23,930 nt of DNA from an uncultured Christensenellaceae bacterium. Its GTDB lineage: Bacteria > Bacillota > Clostridia > Christensenellales > Borkfalkiaceae. This document shows positions 16,164 to 22,833 of this stretch, piece by piece (the first letter of the stretch is position 1; the number at the start of each line of letters is the position of its first letter). The notes beneath the pieces are model-generated. The model saw nothing but the letters and a program-made list of their open reading frames with translations, did no database searches and was not told the origin of the DNA. The stretch covers positions 1 to 23,930 of the forward strand of contig CAJUIR010000013.1 of assembly GCA_910586655.1 (NCBI GenBank), in the 5' to 3' direction. A program made the translations under genes and the position numbers.

Positions 16164-17005
16164 AAACAAAAGCAAAAAATTATCTCCTCGCGCTCGTGTT
16201 ATTGATTGCACTGCTGTTCGCAAATCTGTTTCCGCTCACTTGCGTCAGAGCGAACGCACAAACTTATTCCGACGACGGGTTTGCTCTCTATGCGTCGAAT
16301 GTTACTACGGAAAAGATAACTTTCACGAATCGTGAAACCGAATATACCGAAACTAAAAATGGCGTTCCCTTATATTATTTAAGCGGTGATTTGCCCAACG
16401 GCTGCGGCGCTGCGGCGGGGGCAATCGTGCTTGGTTTTCATGATAAATATCACGAAGATTTGATTCCGAATTTTACAAGTTATTTCCCTGCAACCGGAAA
16501 ATACAAGTTAAACGATAAAACTTATATCCCCGCGTTGATGCGTGAACTGTTTACGCTAATGAGAACGAACGTAGACGACGTAGGTGTTTCCGAAGAAGAC
16601 TGTTTAGACGGTTTGAGTTCTTATATCCACGGTAAAAATCATTCGGTTGCATATAATACGATTGCGAGTTCTTCGAAATTCAGTGCTTCCAGATATTTGG
16701 GTGAAATTAATGCAAATCGTCCCGTATTGTTGTTTAGTAAGGCGATGGAAATTTATAGTTTTTCAGTTACGAATGATTATGAATTATTAATCAAAAATCA
16801 CATTTCAACCAACCATGTTTATGTTGGCTACGGATATTATACGATTCGCTATTACAACGGAAGCAGCAATTTCAGAACCGATACATATTTAAGAGTTGCA
16901 ACGGGATGGTCGGATATGGATTATGCGTTCATACCTGTGTCATCTACCGCTTCTAACGTAACAAACAGTTGGTTTGAGAATGGGTACGGAGTTTCGATTA
17001 CATAA
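16160..17005 (+). CDS. Secreted C39-like (papain-fold) protein
   Basis: A 281-residue exported protein. The start at 16160 has AAGGAG upstream and opens a clean signal peptide (MKTKAKNYLL, hydrophobic core, ANA before Gln34) with no lipobox or anchor. The mature part resembles C39-like cysteine peptidases: NGCGAAAGAIVLGFHD with candidate nucleophile Cys82, then NHVYVGYGYY with candidate His219, and WSDMDYAF (Asp252/Asp254). The spacing and order fit a papain-like fold, as in secreted C39-like proteins of Clostridia. Activity is not proved, since the usual CGPTA is changed to CGAAA. It sits between the sigma factor and the membrane protein, so it may be part of their signalling circuit or an effector. 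The DNA is AT-rich. Confidence 0.65.
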   Translation: MKTKAKNYLLALVLLIALLFANLFPLTCVRANAQTYSDDGFALYASNVTTEKITFTNRETEYTETKNGVPLYYLSGDLPNGCGAAAGAIVLGFHDKYHEDLIPNFTSYFPATGKYKLNDKTYIPALMRELFTLMRTNVDDVGVSEEDCLDGLSSYIHGKNHSVAYNTIASSSKFSASRYLGEINANRPVLLFSKAMEIYSFSVTNDYELLIKNHISTNHVYVGYGYYTIRYYNGSSNFRTDTYLRVATGWSDMDYAFIPVSSTASNVTNSWFENGYGVSIT

Positions 17006-17024
17006 TAAGGTAAAATAATTTTTT

Positions 17025-17723
17025 ATGTCGAGAGAGAAAAAAGTTCACAACTACATCGAACGGGATAGTACGCCGCAGCAGGAAGAAAACTGGAAACAAA
17101 TTCAGGCAAGAATCCAAAGCAGCGAAATGCCTGTTACCTTTGCAAACGATACCGAAGTTAATTCCAACCGCGGAGGCGTTGTAACCTTATCTCGCCGTAA
17201 AAAAATTGTGATCTCTTTTGCCTCTTGCGTCTTGATAGGCTTAGCCATTTTAATGACTTGTTTATTGGTGCTTGGAAACCAACCGAAAGTTAGGTATCGA
17301 ACGGCGAAAGATTATATTACAGAAGAAACGAATATAACATTAAAAGATTATTCCGCGACAAAAAAGAATGAAATACTGTATTTAGATTGGTATTCAGAAA
17401 CCGAATTATGTGAAGATAGATTATATCGGCTTAAAAATACGGATGAAATTATATGTTTTAGGGAATCTATCTTAGATATGAATACAGGTTATATTGTCAA
17501 TATTGGCGTTACAGATAATCTTACAGAAATTGATTTATTTAATACACATAAAACAGTGTGTGTGAATGAAGTTTTGATCGATGACATTAACGTTTATTTG
17601 GGAAACGATGGGTTTAATGATTATGCCAAATTTGAAACAAAAGGATATCAATATTATTTAGAAGTTTCAGATACGACTGATTCGGATATTATAATAGGTT
17701 ATATCGAACAATTACTTGCTTAA
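17025..17723 (+). CDS. Single-TM membrane protein, possible anti-sigma factor
   Basis: A 232-residue protein with a charged cytoplasmic N-terminus (1-60), one membrane helix (about 61-84, IVISFASCVLIGLAILMTCLLVLG) and an outer domain of about 145 residues with many Asp, Thr and Tyr. This topology and its place three genes after an ECF sigma factor fit an anti-sigma factor, but I see no ZAS zinc motif or other named anti-sigma domain, so this is inference from context. The start (ATG, AAGGTA upstream) is reasonable. The coding DNA is AT-rich, unlike the core genes of the window. Confidence 0.65.
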   Translation: MSREKKVHNYIERDSTPQQEENWKQIQARIQSSEMPVTFANDTEVNSNRGGVVTLSRRKKIVISFASCVLIGLAILMTCLLVLGNQPKVRYRTAKDYITEETNITLKDYSATKKNEILYLDWYSETELCEDRLYRLKNTDEIICFRESILDMNTGYIVNIGVTDNLTEIDLFNTHKTVCVNEVLIDDINVYLGNDGFNDYAKFETKGYQYYLEVSDTTDSDIIIGYIEQLLA

Positions 17724-17739
17724 TCAATCGGTTGTAACG

Positions 17740-17775
17740 GGCGGATAAAATTTGTCCGCCTGTTTGTTATAATAA
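17740..17775 (+). terminator. Weak terminator after the sigma/membrane-protein operon
   Basis: GGCGGA (17740-17745) pairs with TCCGCC (17755-17760), followed by the T-rich TGTTTGTT. Only a 6-bp stem, but it directly follows the last cargo regulator gene. Confidence 0.5.
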
Positions 17776-17795
17776 CGTCTGTTGATATTTCCTGA

Positions 17796-17836
17796 AAGCG
17801 CCCGACGCCGAAACCGTCGGGCGCTTCACTTATTTT
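17796..17836 (+). terminator. Strong hairpin before the recombinase module
   Basis: A perfect 12-bp stem AAGCGCCCGACG / CGTCGGGCGCTT (17796-17807 with 17815-17826), loop CCGAAAC, then CACTTATTTTT. It isolates the regulator operon from the recombinase module. A nominal open frame starting at 17782 runs through it and is not real at its 5' end. Confidence 0.75.
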
Positions 17837-17852
17837 TAAATGTTTCCATAAA

Positions 17853-18093
17853 ATGGATTCGGATACCAAACCGACAGGGGGAAACGAGAACGAATCCGAA
17901 ATCCGCGCCAAACAGCCGAAATTACGGCGAATACGGGATTCTACAAAAAGAGTATCAGATAGACGGAAAACAGTTTGTTGTAGTAAGACGGTTTACGGGG
18001 CAAACAAATCTGATCGATTTATTAACCGAACTGTCCGCAGAATGCGCAGGCAGAGAGGCGGGACTTTCCGTTCCGGAGCAGGAAAAGGAATAA
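17853..18093 (+). pseudogene. Small TnpW-like gene with a frameshift
   Basis: Two overlapping frames together look like one protein of about 79 residues. From the ATG at 17853 the frame reads MDSDTKPTGGNENESEIR...RDSTK; after the A5 run at 17945-17949 the +1 frame continues EYQIDGKQFVVVRRFTGQ...LIDLLTELSAE to the TAA at 18091-18093. Removing one A joins them smoothly. The second part has the pattern (short strand, IDGKxF, then LxxLL) of the small TnpW-type proteins that precede tnpX-like recombinase genes. The stop touches the recombinase ATG (TAAATG), which is typical of that gene pair. It may be a real mutation, a sequencing error or slippage. No clear ribosome binding site is seen before 17853. 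Confidence 0.45.
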
Positions 18094-19701
18094 ATGTTCG
18101 GGCAAAAAGATAAAATCGGGATCTACATGCGTCTTTCAAAAGACGATGAAAAATCGGGAGAGTCGGCGTCGATCGAACATCAGCGCATGATGCTCCGAAA
18201 ATACGTTGCCGAACAGGGCGGAACGGTTACAAAGGAATATGCAGACGACGGCTATTCCGGCACGAATTTCGAGCGCCCCGCAATCCAACGTCTGTTAGAG
18301 GACGCTAAAACGGGCGTGATTGATACGATTGTCGTAAAAGACTTGTCTCGTTTCGGACGGAATTACATTCAGATCGGGCAGTTTCTCGATTACATATTTC
18401 CTTCCTACGGGATCCGCTTTCTTGCACTCAGCGATCACGTGGATACTTCCGACCGTACCAGCACCGCAATGGATATGATGCCGATTATGAACGTATTCAA
18501 CGAATGGCATGCGGCGAATACCAGTAAAAAAATCAGAGCAGTACTCGATGCAAGCCGACGTGCGGGAAAGTACACGGGTTGGAGTTATCCTTACGGCTAT
18601 CTTGCGGGAACGGATGAACGGCGCACGGCGGTTATTGACCGTGTTGCCGCAAACGTTGTTGTGCGGATATATGATTTACGGTTGCAAGGAAATTCTTATC
18701 GTAAAATCGCGCAAATCCTTTCGGACGAGGGTACGCCCAATCCTGCCGTCTATTTCGTAAGGTCGGACGGCAAAAAACAGGATCGGAAATGTTCGCCTTT
18801 TTGGAATGCAAAGACCGTCATGCAAATCTTGTCCGATCCGACTTATCTGGGTCATACCGTACAGCATAAAACGACCAACGTCTCCTATAAAAACCGCCGC
18901 GTCATCACAGTCCCTCTAAGCGAAAGAATCGTTAAAGAAAACGCACACGAACCCATCGTTTCGCAAACAGTATGGGATTGCGTGCAGAAAATGAACGCGT
19001 CCTGCCCGCGCGGACGAACGGATCGAAAAAATTGTTTGCATCTCTTTTCGGGTTTGCTTGTTTGTGCCGACTGCGGAAAAAAACTTAAATATAAAACTGC
19101 ACCGCGCTCTAAAAGCGGCAGTTTCTTTCTCTGCCGCACCTATTCGGAACTGGGGAAGAAATACTGTTCTTCCCATAAAATTTCCGAAACGTCGGTTGAG
19201 CGCCTATTAAAATACGAGTTGCAATCGATGCTCGGCGGATCGCAAATCGACGAGAAACGCGAATCGGAACGCTTTTGCAGAGCGTATGATCGGCAGACGG
19301 GAAAGGGGGACGACGCTGCACGAAAACAGTTAAAATCGTATGAGCGGCGTTTGGAAGAATTGGATCGGCTGATCTGCGCGGCGTTTGAAGAAAAGGTGTT
19401 TGGCAGTCTTTCTCGGGAATCATGCGCGCAACTGTTAGAGCATTATCAAGCCGAAAAGCGCGGCGTCGAATCTGAAATCAAAACGTTGCAAAATCAGATC
19501 TCGCATTCCCGAAACGAAATTTGCAGCGCAGAAAAATACGTCGAACGGATGAAGCAATACTTTTCTTGCAACGAACTAACGCGGGGGATGTGCCTTCGTC
19601 TTATCGAATCGGTTACCGTCGGCGAACGCGACGGAGTTTTAATGCTTGAAATATGTTATCGTTTTTTACCGCCGCGGGGGAACGGCGATCGAAGTTTATA
19701 A
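18094..19701 (+). CDS. Large serine recombinase (TnpX/TndX-type)
   Basis: A 535-residue site-specific recombinase. The N-terminal resolvase domain begins KIGIYMRLSKDDE with catalytic Ser15 and Arg13, then SIEHQRMML, DDGYSGTNFERP and VVKDLSRFGRN (about 80-90). The 'recombinase' DNA-binding domain spans about 160-300 (GWSYPYGY, NSYRKIAQILSDEG, WNAKTVMQILSDPTYLG). A zinc ribbon follows with Cys324, Cys327, Cys347 and Cys358, then a coiled coil (about 390-500) and a terminal LIESVTVGERDG strand pair. TnpX (Tn4451) and TndX (Tn5397) excise and insert elements through a 2-bp core; here the core is probably AC. It lies 14 bases from the right inverted end at 19716. All catalytic landmarks are present, so it is probably active. 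Confidence 0.93.
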   Translation: MFGQKDKIGIYMRLSKDDEKSGESASIEHQRMMLRKYVAEQGGTVTKEYADDGYSGTNFERPAIQRLLEDAKTGVIDTIVVKDLSRFGRNYIQIGQFLDYIFPSYGIRFLALSDHVDTSDRTSTAMDMMPIMNVFNEWHAANTSKKIRAVLDASRRAGKYTGWSYPYGYLAGTDERRTAVIDRVAANVVVRIYDLRLQGNSYRKIAQILSDEGTPNPAVYFVRSDGKKQDRKCSPFWNAKTVMQILSDPTYLGHTVQHKTTNVSYKNRRVITVPLSERIVKENAHEPIVSQTVWDCVQKMNASCPRGRTDRKNCLHLFSGLLVCADCGKKLKYKTAPRSKSGSFFLCRTYSELGKKYCSSHKISETSVERLLKYELQSMLGGSQIDEKRESERFCRAYDRQTGKGDDAARKQLKSYERRLEELDRLICAAFEEKVFGSLSRESCAQLLEHYQAEKRGVESEIKTLQNQISHSRNEICSAEKYVERMKQYFSCNELTRGMCLRLIESVTVGERDGVLMLEICYRFLPPRGNGDRSL

Positions 19702-19704
19702 AAA

Positions 19705-19727
19705 TTTGCCCTTTTGTTACCTGTTCT
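19705..19727 (-). repeat. Right inverted end of the element (attR inner half)
   Basis: Reverse complement of the left end: 12 of 12 bases at the tip (19716-19727) and 20 of 23 overall. The core AC follows at 19728-19729, then the collagen frame resumes. Confidence 0.85.
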
Positions 19728-19729
19728 AC

Positions 19730-20441
19730 GGGTCCCACGGGGGCTACGGGCGCGGACGGCGCGATTGGTCCCACGGGTCCTACGGGCGCGGACGGCGCGA
19801 TTGGTCCAACGGGTCCTACGGGCGCAGACGGCGCGATCGGTCCAACGGGTCCTACGGGCGCGGACGGCGCGATCGGTCCAACGGGTCCTACGGGAGCAGA
19901 CGGCGCGATCGGTCCCACGGGGGCTACGGGCGCGGACGGCGCGATCGGTCCCACGGGGGCTACGGGCGCGGACGGCGCGATCGGTCCTACGGGTCCCACC
20001 GGTCCTACGGGGATAGCCGATTTAAACGCGTACGGCGGCTTATACAATACGACTCCGCAAACGCTTAACTTGACGATCGGCGGCACCACGCAACTGCCGC
20101 TTCCGTCCGCTATGCCGTTAAAAAATGTAACGAATACGCCCGCTAACAGCCTTACGGTGGGAACGGCAGGAGTGTATGAAATCAATTACTTCACCAACGT
20201 ATCGGCGGCTCTGGGGACGACCGTCACCATGGCGGTGCGCAGAAACGGAACGGCAATTCCTCAGGCGTCTATTTCGCGCGTGTTGTCGGTCGGCGTCAGT
20301 TCCCTTTACAGCGGAAGTATCATCATTGCGTTGAATGCGGGAGACGTGATCGACATGGCATTGTCGGCATTGCTTGCCGTCGGCATTACGTTGGGCGGCG
20401 GCGTGAACACGACTTTGACGGTTAAACAGATCAGCGTTTAA
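19730..20441 (+). CDS. Collagen-like (BclA-type) protein, 3' part, separated from its start
   Basis: In-frame continuation of the gene that begins at 14335. It supplies the rest of the Gly-X-Y stalk (GPTGPTGADGAI units up to about 20009) and a C-terminal domain of about 140 residues: GIADLNAYGGLYNTTPQTLNL, TVGTAGVYEINYFTNVSAALGTTVTMAVRRNG, LNAGDVIDMALSALL. That beta-rich pattern matches the BclA C-terminal TNF/C1q-like head that trimerises the filament. It has no start or ribosome binding site of its own; an open frame can be extended leftward into the element, but that part encodes unrelated residues. It is therefore silent unless the element is excised or a fusion transcript arises. Reading across the junction gives GAT-GPT-GAT without a break. 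Confidence 0.85.
19731..20009 (+). repeat. 36-bp collagen-type repeats
   Basis: Seven 36-bp units encoding GP(T)G(P/A)TGADGAI, then GPTGPTGPT. They differ from the 81-bp units on the left side of the element. Open frames in the other five frames (Arg-rich or Pro/Val-rich) are artefacts. Confidence 0.88.
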
Positions 20442-20540
20442 CGGACGGTTTCGATTTATTTCAATATGATAGGCAAGGTTGGAGGGGTTTGGAATGTGTT
20501 CTGACATTGCTCCGTCAATCTTGCATGCACTCTGTTCGAC

Positions 20541-20575
20541 AGCCCCCGCAAAAGAATTTGCGGGGGCTCATTTAT
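20541..20575 (+). terminator. Terminator of the collagen-like gene
   Basis: A perfect 12-bp stem AGCCCCCGCAAA / TTTGCGGGGGCT (20541-20552 with 20557-20568), loop AGAA, then a T-rich tail (CATTTATTTT). It lies 100 bases after the collagen stop. The 20442-20714 gap holds nothing else certain; a TATAAT at 20613-20618 has no well-spaced -35. Confidence 0.88.
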
Positions 20576-20714
20576 TTTACGGTGTTAAAATCGGTTGCAA
20601 TTTTTCAATGACTATAATACAATCGACTCAGACGCTTGGGATCGTATACTTCAAACGAGTCTTTTATCAACGGCGGCTGCATAGAATTTTGTATCCCGTT
20701 TCAGAGGTTTGCGT

Positions 20715-21809
20715 ATGGGTTTTGCGTGGAAAGAATTACTTCACGAAAAAAAGAAATATTTATTGATTGAACTTGTGATCATATTACTGATGTTTATGGT
20801 GCTATTTTTGTCGGGACTTGTGGAAGGGCTGAGCCGTTCGATCATATCGGGGATTGCGGATATGGACGCCGATTATTTTTTGCTCGGCGATTCGTCGGGC
20901 AAAATCATAACCAATTCCGAAATCGATCAGGATACCTTTCGGAAATTGCAAACGCAAACAAATTCCGAACTTGCGCCGCTCAATATCCGCAGAATGTTTC
21001 TTTCCAAACAGGAAGATGAAGAAAAACTCGACGTAACGTATTTCGTCATCGAACCGGGGTGCTTTTTAGAACCGGACGTTTGGAAGGGAGTGCAGTTGTC
21101 TGAAACGGAAGCGCAAAATCCCATTATATTAAACGATAGTTATTTATCGGAAGGGATTCAACTCGGCGATGCCGTTTACGATTCTTCGTCCGGTTTGGAA
21201 TTTCAGGTGATTGGGTTTGTCAAGGATAAAATGTACGGACATACTTCCGTCGGCTATATTTCCTTTGATTGCTATCATAAAATCAATACGCTATTGAATC
21301 CCGCCTATCAAACCGTATATCACACCGTAGTTTTAAAAGGGAAAGATATCGGAGGGATCGACTTAGACGGGACGTTGCTTATTTCCAAGTCGGAAACAGT
21401 GGAACATATTCCGTCATACAGCATTATCAATTTAACCATTACGGCGATCGAGTGGGTGCTTATGGCGATCACGGCTGCCATTATCGGGGTGTTTTACTAT
21501 ATTTTGACCATTCAAAAGCGGAAACAATTCGGTGTGATGAAAGCCGTCGGAATGGGGATGGGGCGCATTACCGCGATTGTAGCGGGTCAGGTGGGTATCG
21601 TTTCGGCGATCGGCGTCATTTTAGCCAATCTTTTTACCGTTGCCGTTTCCGCGGCGCTGCCTGCCACGATGCCGTTCTATTTGAAAATCGAAAACTTCTG
21701 TCTGGTTTCTTTTGCGTTTGTCTTGATTTGTATCGCAAGCAGTCTGGCTTCGGTATGGCACATTTCGCGCGTCGATCCGATGAAAGCGATAGGAGGGGGA
21801 AAAGAATGA
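20715..21809 (+). CDS. FtsX-like ABC transporter permease
   Basis: A 364-residue membrane protein of the MacB/FtsX permease family. One N-terminal helix (about 17-38) is followed by an outer domain of about 200 residues, then three C-terminal helices. Hallmarks are the KRKQFGVMKAVGMGMGRI segment (cytoplasmic contact with the ATPase) and the terminal HISRVDPMKAIGGG. The ATG at 20715 is chosen over the TTG at 20709 because CAGAGG lies 7 bases upstream. The stop overlaps the ATPase start (ATGA). The pair may extract or export lipids, peptides or lipoproteins; the substrate is unknown. Confidence 0.9.
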   Translation: MGFAWKELLHEKKKYLLIELVIILLMFMVLFLSGLVEGLSRSIISGIADMDADYFLLGDSSGKIITNSEIDQDTFRKLQTQTNSELAPLNIRRMFLSKQEDEEKLDVTYFVIEPGCFLEPDVWKGVQLSETEAQNPIILNDSYLSEGIQLGDAVYDSSSGLEFQVIGFVKDKMYGHTSVGYISFDCYHKINTLLNPAYQTVYHTVVLKGKDIGGIDLDGTLLISKSETVEHIPSYSIINLTITAIEWVLMAITAAIIGVFYYILTIQKRKQFGVMKAVGMGMGRITAIVAGQVGIVSAIGVILANLFTVAVSAALPATMPFYLKIENFCLVSFAFVLICIASSLASVWHISRVDPMKAIGGGKE

Positions 21810-22468
21810 GCGGACCCGTATTGCAGTTGGAAGAAATCACGAAATCGTTTCGGGACGGCGCGGAGACGCATACCGTATTGGATAAAGTTTCGTTCAGCGT
21901 AGAAGAAGGTGAATTTGCCGCCATTGTCGGTCCGTCCGGCTCGGGGAAAAGCACGTTGCTTACGATCGCGGGAATGCTGCTTTCGCCCGATTCGGGCAGC
22001 GTGATCATTGCGGGAAAAAATCTGACCCGCGCGCCAAAAAAAGAATGGACGAAAATCCGCCGCGAACACCTCGGCTTTATCTTTCAGAATCATCAACTGT
22101 TGCCCTATCTTAAAGCAAGGGAACAACTCGTCATGTTTCAGGATAAAAAATATAAAAACACGGTGAAGATTGACGAAATGCTTGCGGAGTTGGATATTGC
22201 GGGAAGTCGGAATCAATATCCGTCTGAAATGTCGGGCGGACAAAAACAGCGCGTGGCGATCGCGAGAGCGTTTGTGAACGATCCCGATTTGATCCTTGCC
22301 GACGAACCGACTGCGAGCCTCGACGGCGAACGCGGCAGACATGTTGTGGAAATGATCCGAATGGAAGTAAAAAAACAAGGGAAAGCCGCCGTCATGGTAA
22401 CGCATGATGAACGGGTTTTAGATCTTGTAGACCGCGTATACCGCTTAGAGGGCGGAAAACTCATTTGA
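21806..22468 (+). CDS. MacB/LolD-type ABC transporter ATPase
   Basis: A 220-residue ATPase that pairs with the permease just upstream. Walker A GPSGSGKS (42-49), Q-loop FIFQNHQLLP (Gln94), signature MSGGQ (142-146), Walker B LILADE (162-167), TASLD and H-loop MVTHDE (His200). The complete motif set predicts an active enzyme. The start at 21806 is set by AGGAGG just upstream and the 4-base overlap; a longer open frame to the left is antisense-free shadow sequence over the permease. No two-component system is adjacent, unlike many antimicrobial-peptide transporters. Confidence 0.93.
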   Translation: MSGPVLQLEEITKSFRDGAETHTVLDKVSFSVEEGEFAAIVGPSGSGKSTLLTIAGMLLSPDSGSVIIAGKNLTRAPKKEWTKIRREHLGFIFQNHQLLPYLKAREQLVMFQDKKYKNTVKIDEMLAELDIAGSRNQYPSEMSGGQKQRVAIARAFVNDPDLILADEPTASLDGERGRHVVEMIRMEVKKQGKAAVMVTHDERVLDLVDRVYRLEGGKLI

Positions 22469-22473
22469 AACAA

Positions 22474-22494
22474 CCCCGCAGAATTTCTGCGGGG
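22474..22494 (+). terminator. Hairpin after the ABC transporter
   Basis: CCCCGCAGA (22474-22482) pairs with TCTGCGGGG (22486-22494). Strong stem, but no T run follows, so termination efficiency is uncertain. Confidence 0.5.
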
Positions 22495-22556
22495 TGATAA
22501 ATATTGCCGGAAATTAATTGCAATTTTATTTGAAATGAGTTAAGATAATATCAGCC

Positions 22557-22604
22557 GTTTCCGTAGTTAAATGGATATAACAAACCCCTCCTAAGGGTTC
22601 ACTA
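22557..22604 (+). pseudogene. Truncated tRNA-Arg(CCT)-like sequence
   Basis: The 5' part of a tRNA: acceptor-like GTTTCCG, TA, D arm GTTA/TAAC and anticodon arm AACCC-CTCCTAA-GGGTT with anticodon CCT. After about 22604 no T arm or matching acceptor strand follows. It has the same layout as the intact tRNA at 22722, sharing CCTCCTAAG at the anticodon loop. It looks like a tRNA cut by recombination. Confidence 0.55.
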
Positions 22605-22623
22605 TATCCACACGGGGCACGAA

Positions 22624-22658
22624 AAAACAGCCCATTTCGGGGCTAAAATGGCTGTTTT
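22624..22658. terminator. Terminator-like hairpin upstream of tRNA-Arg
   Basis: AAAACAGCC (22624-22632) pairs with GGCTGTTTT (22650-22658), with further ATTT/AAAT pairing inside after one bulged C. Its A/T flanks would let it act in both directions. It separates the tRNA fragment from the tRNA-Arg promoter. Confidence 0.6.
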
Positions 22659-22667
22659 GCAATAGAT

Positions 22668-22696
22668 TTGACAACTAAATATAGAATTGGTATAAT
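22668..22696 (+). promoter_or_regulatory. Consensus promoter of tRNA-Arg
   Basis: A perfect TTGACA (22668-22673), a 17-bp spacer and a perfect TATAAT (22691-22696). The expected start is about 19 bases before the tRNA. It is the strongest promoter in the window. Confidence 0.88.
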
Positions 22697-22721
22697 AATT
22701 GGTATAAAATATTTTGCGTGT

Positions 22722-22798
22722 GTTCGCGTAGCGTAATAGGATAACGCAATCGCCTCCTAAGCGATAGACTGTGGGTTCGATTCCCGCCGCGAACGCCA
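22722..22798 (+). tRNA. tRNA-Arg (anticodon CCT)
   Basis: Full cloverleaf: acceptor GTTCGCG/CGCGAAC, D arm GCGT/ACGC with AGGA in the loop, anticodon arm ATCGC-CTCCTAA-GCGAT (anticodon CCT at 22756-22758, reads AGG), T arm GTGGG-TTCGATT-CCCGC with one G-T pair, discriminator G and an encoded CCA. It is followed by its own terminator, then by an integrase remnant facing it. Confidence 0.95.
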
Positions 22799-22805
22799 AC
22801 GGCTC

Positions 22806-22833
22806 GACCGAGATAAATTCTCGGTCTTTTTTT
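22806..22833 (+). terminator. Terminator of tRNA-Arg
   Basis: GACCGAGA (22806-22813) pairs with TCTCGGTC (22819-22826), loop TAAAT, followed by seven T. Confidence 0.92.

Larger units (their letters stand above)
15069..19729 (+). mobile_element. Large-serine-recombinase element inside the collagen-like gene
   Basis: About 4.66 kb. Ends: AGAACAGGTAAC at 15069-15080 and its exact reverse complement at 19716-19727, with matches continuing inward (AAGGG, then AAA after one mismatch) to 20 of 23 bp. AC flanks both ends in the same orientation (15067-15068 and 19728-19729), the form of a serine-recombinase 2-bp crossover core. Cargo in order: XRE regulator, ECF sigma factor, secreted C39-like protein, membrane protein, frameshifted TnpW-like gene and TnpX/TndX-type recombinase at the right end. 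There are no conjugation, phage structural or replication genes. Removal restores the host gene in frame. The cargo from about 16300 to 17720 is visibly more AT-rich than the flanking housekeeping genes. Confidence 0.88.

Noticed and set aside
17782..17852. N-terminal part of a 103-codon frame before the recombinase
   Set aside because: It reads through a strong terminator hairpin; only the part after about 17945 looks like protein.
15069..19727. Invertible DNA switch between the two inverted ends
   Set aside because: The inverted ends would suit inversion, but the flanking core AC has the same orientation at both ends, and excision, not inversion, restores the collagen frame.
19653..19729. 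Possible independent start of the 3' collagen segment inside the recombinase gene
   Set aside because: The residues come from overlapping recombinase and element-end sequence, with no ribosome binding site or signal.
19613..20185. Minus-strand Pro-rich frame and plus-strand Arg/Gly-rich frames over the 36-bp repeats
   Set aside because: Repeat artefacts; only the frame continuing 14335-15068 has a recognisable C-terminal domain.
20595..20618. Promoter TTGCAA/TATAAT before the FtsX-like permease
   Set aside because: The boxes are only 12 bp apart, too close for a standard promoter.
20479..20766. 95-codon plus-strand open frame after the collagen terminator
   Set aside because: It runs through the terminator hairpin and into the permease gene in another frame; no domain or ribosome binding site.
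22602..22799. 65-codon minus-strand open frame (AGIEPTVYRLGG)
   Set aside because: It is the antisense of the tRNA-Arg and its promoter, a common false gene call.
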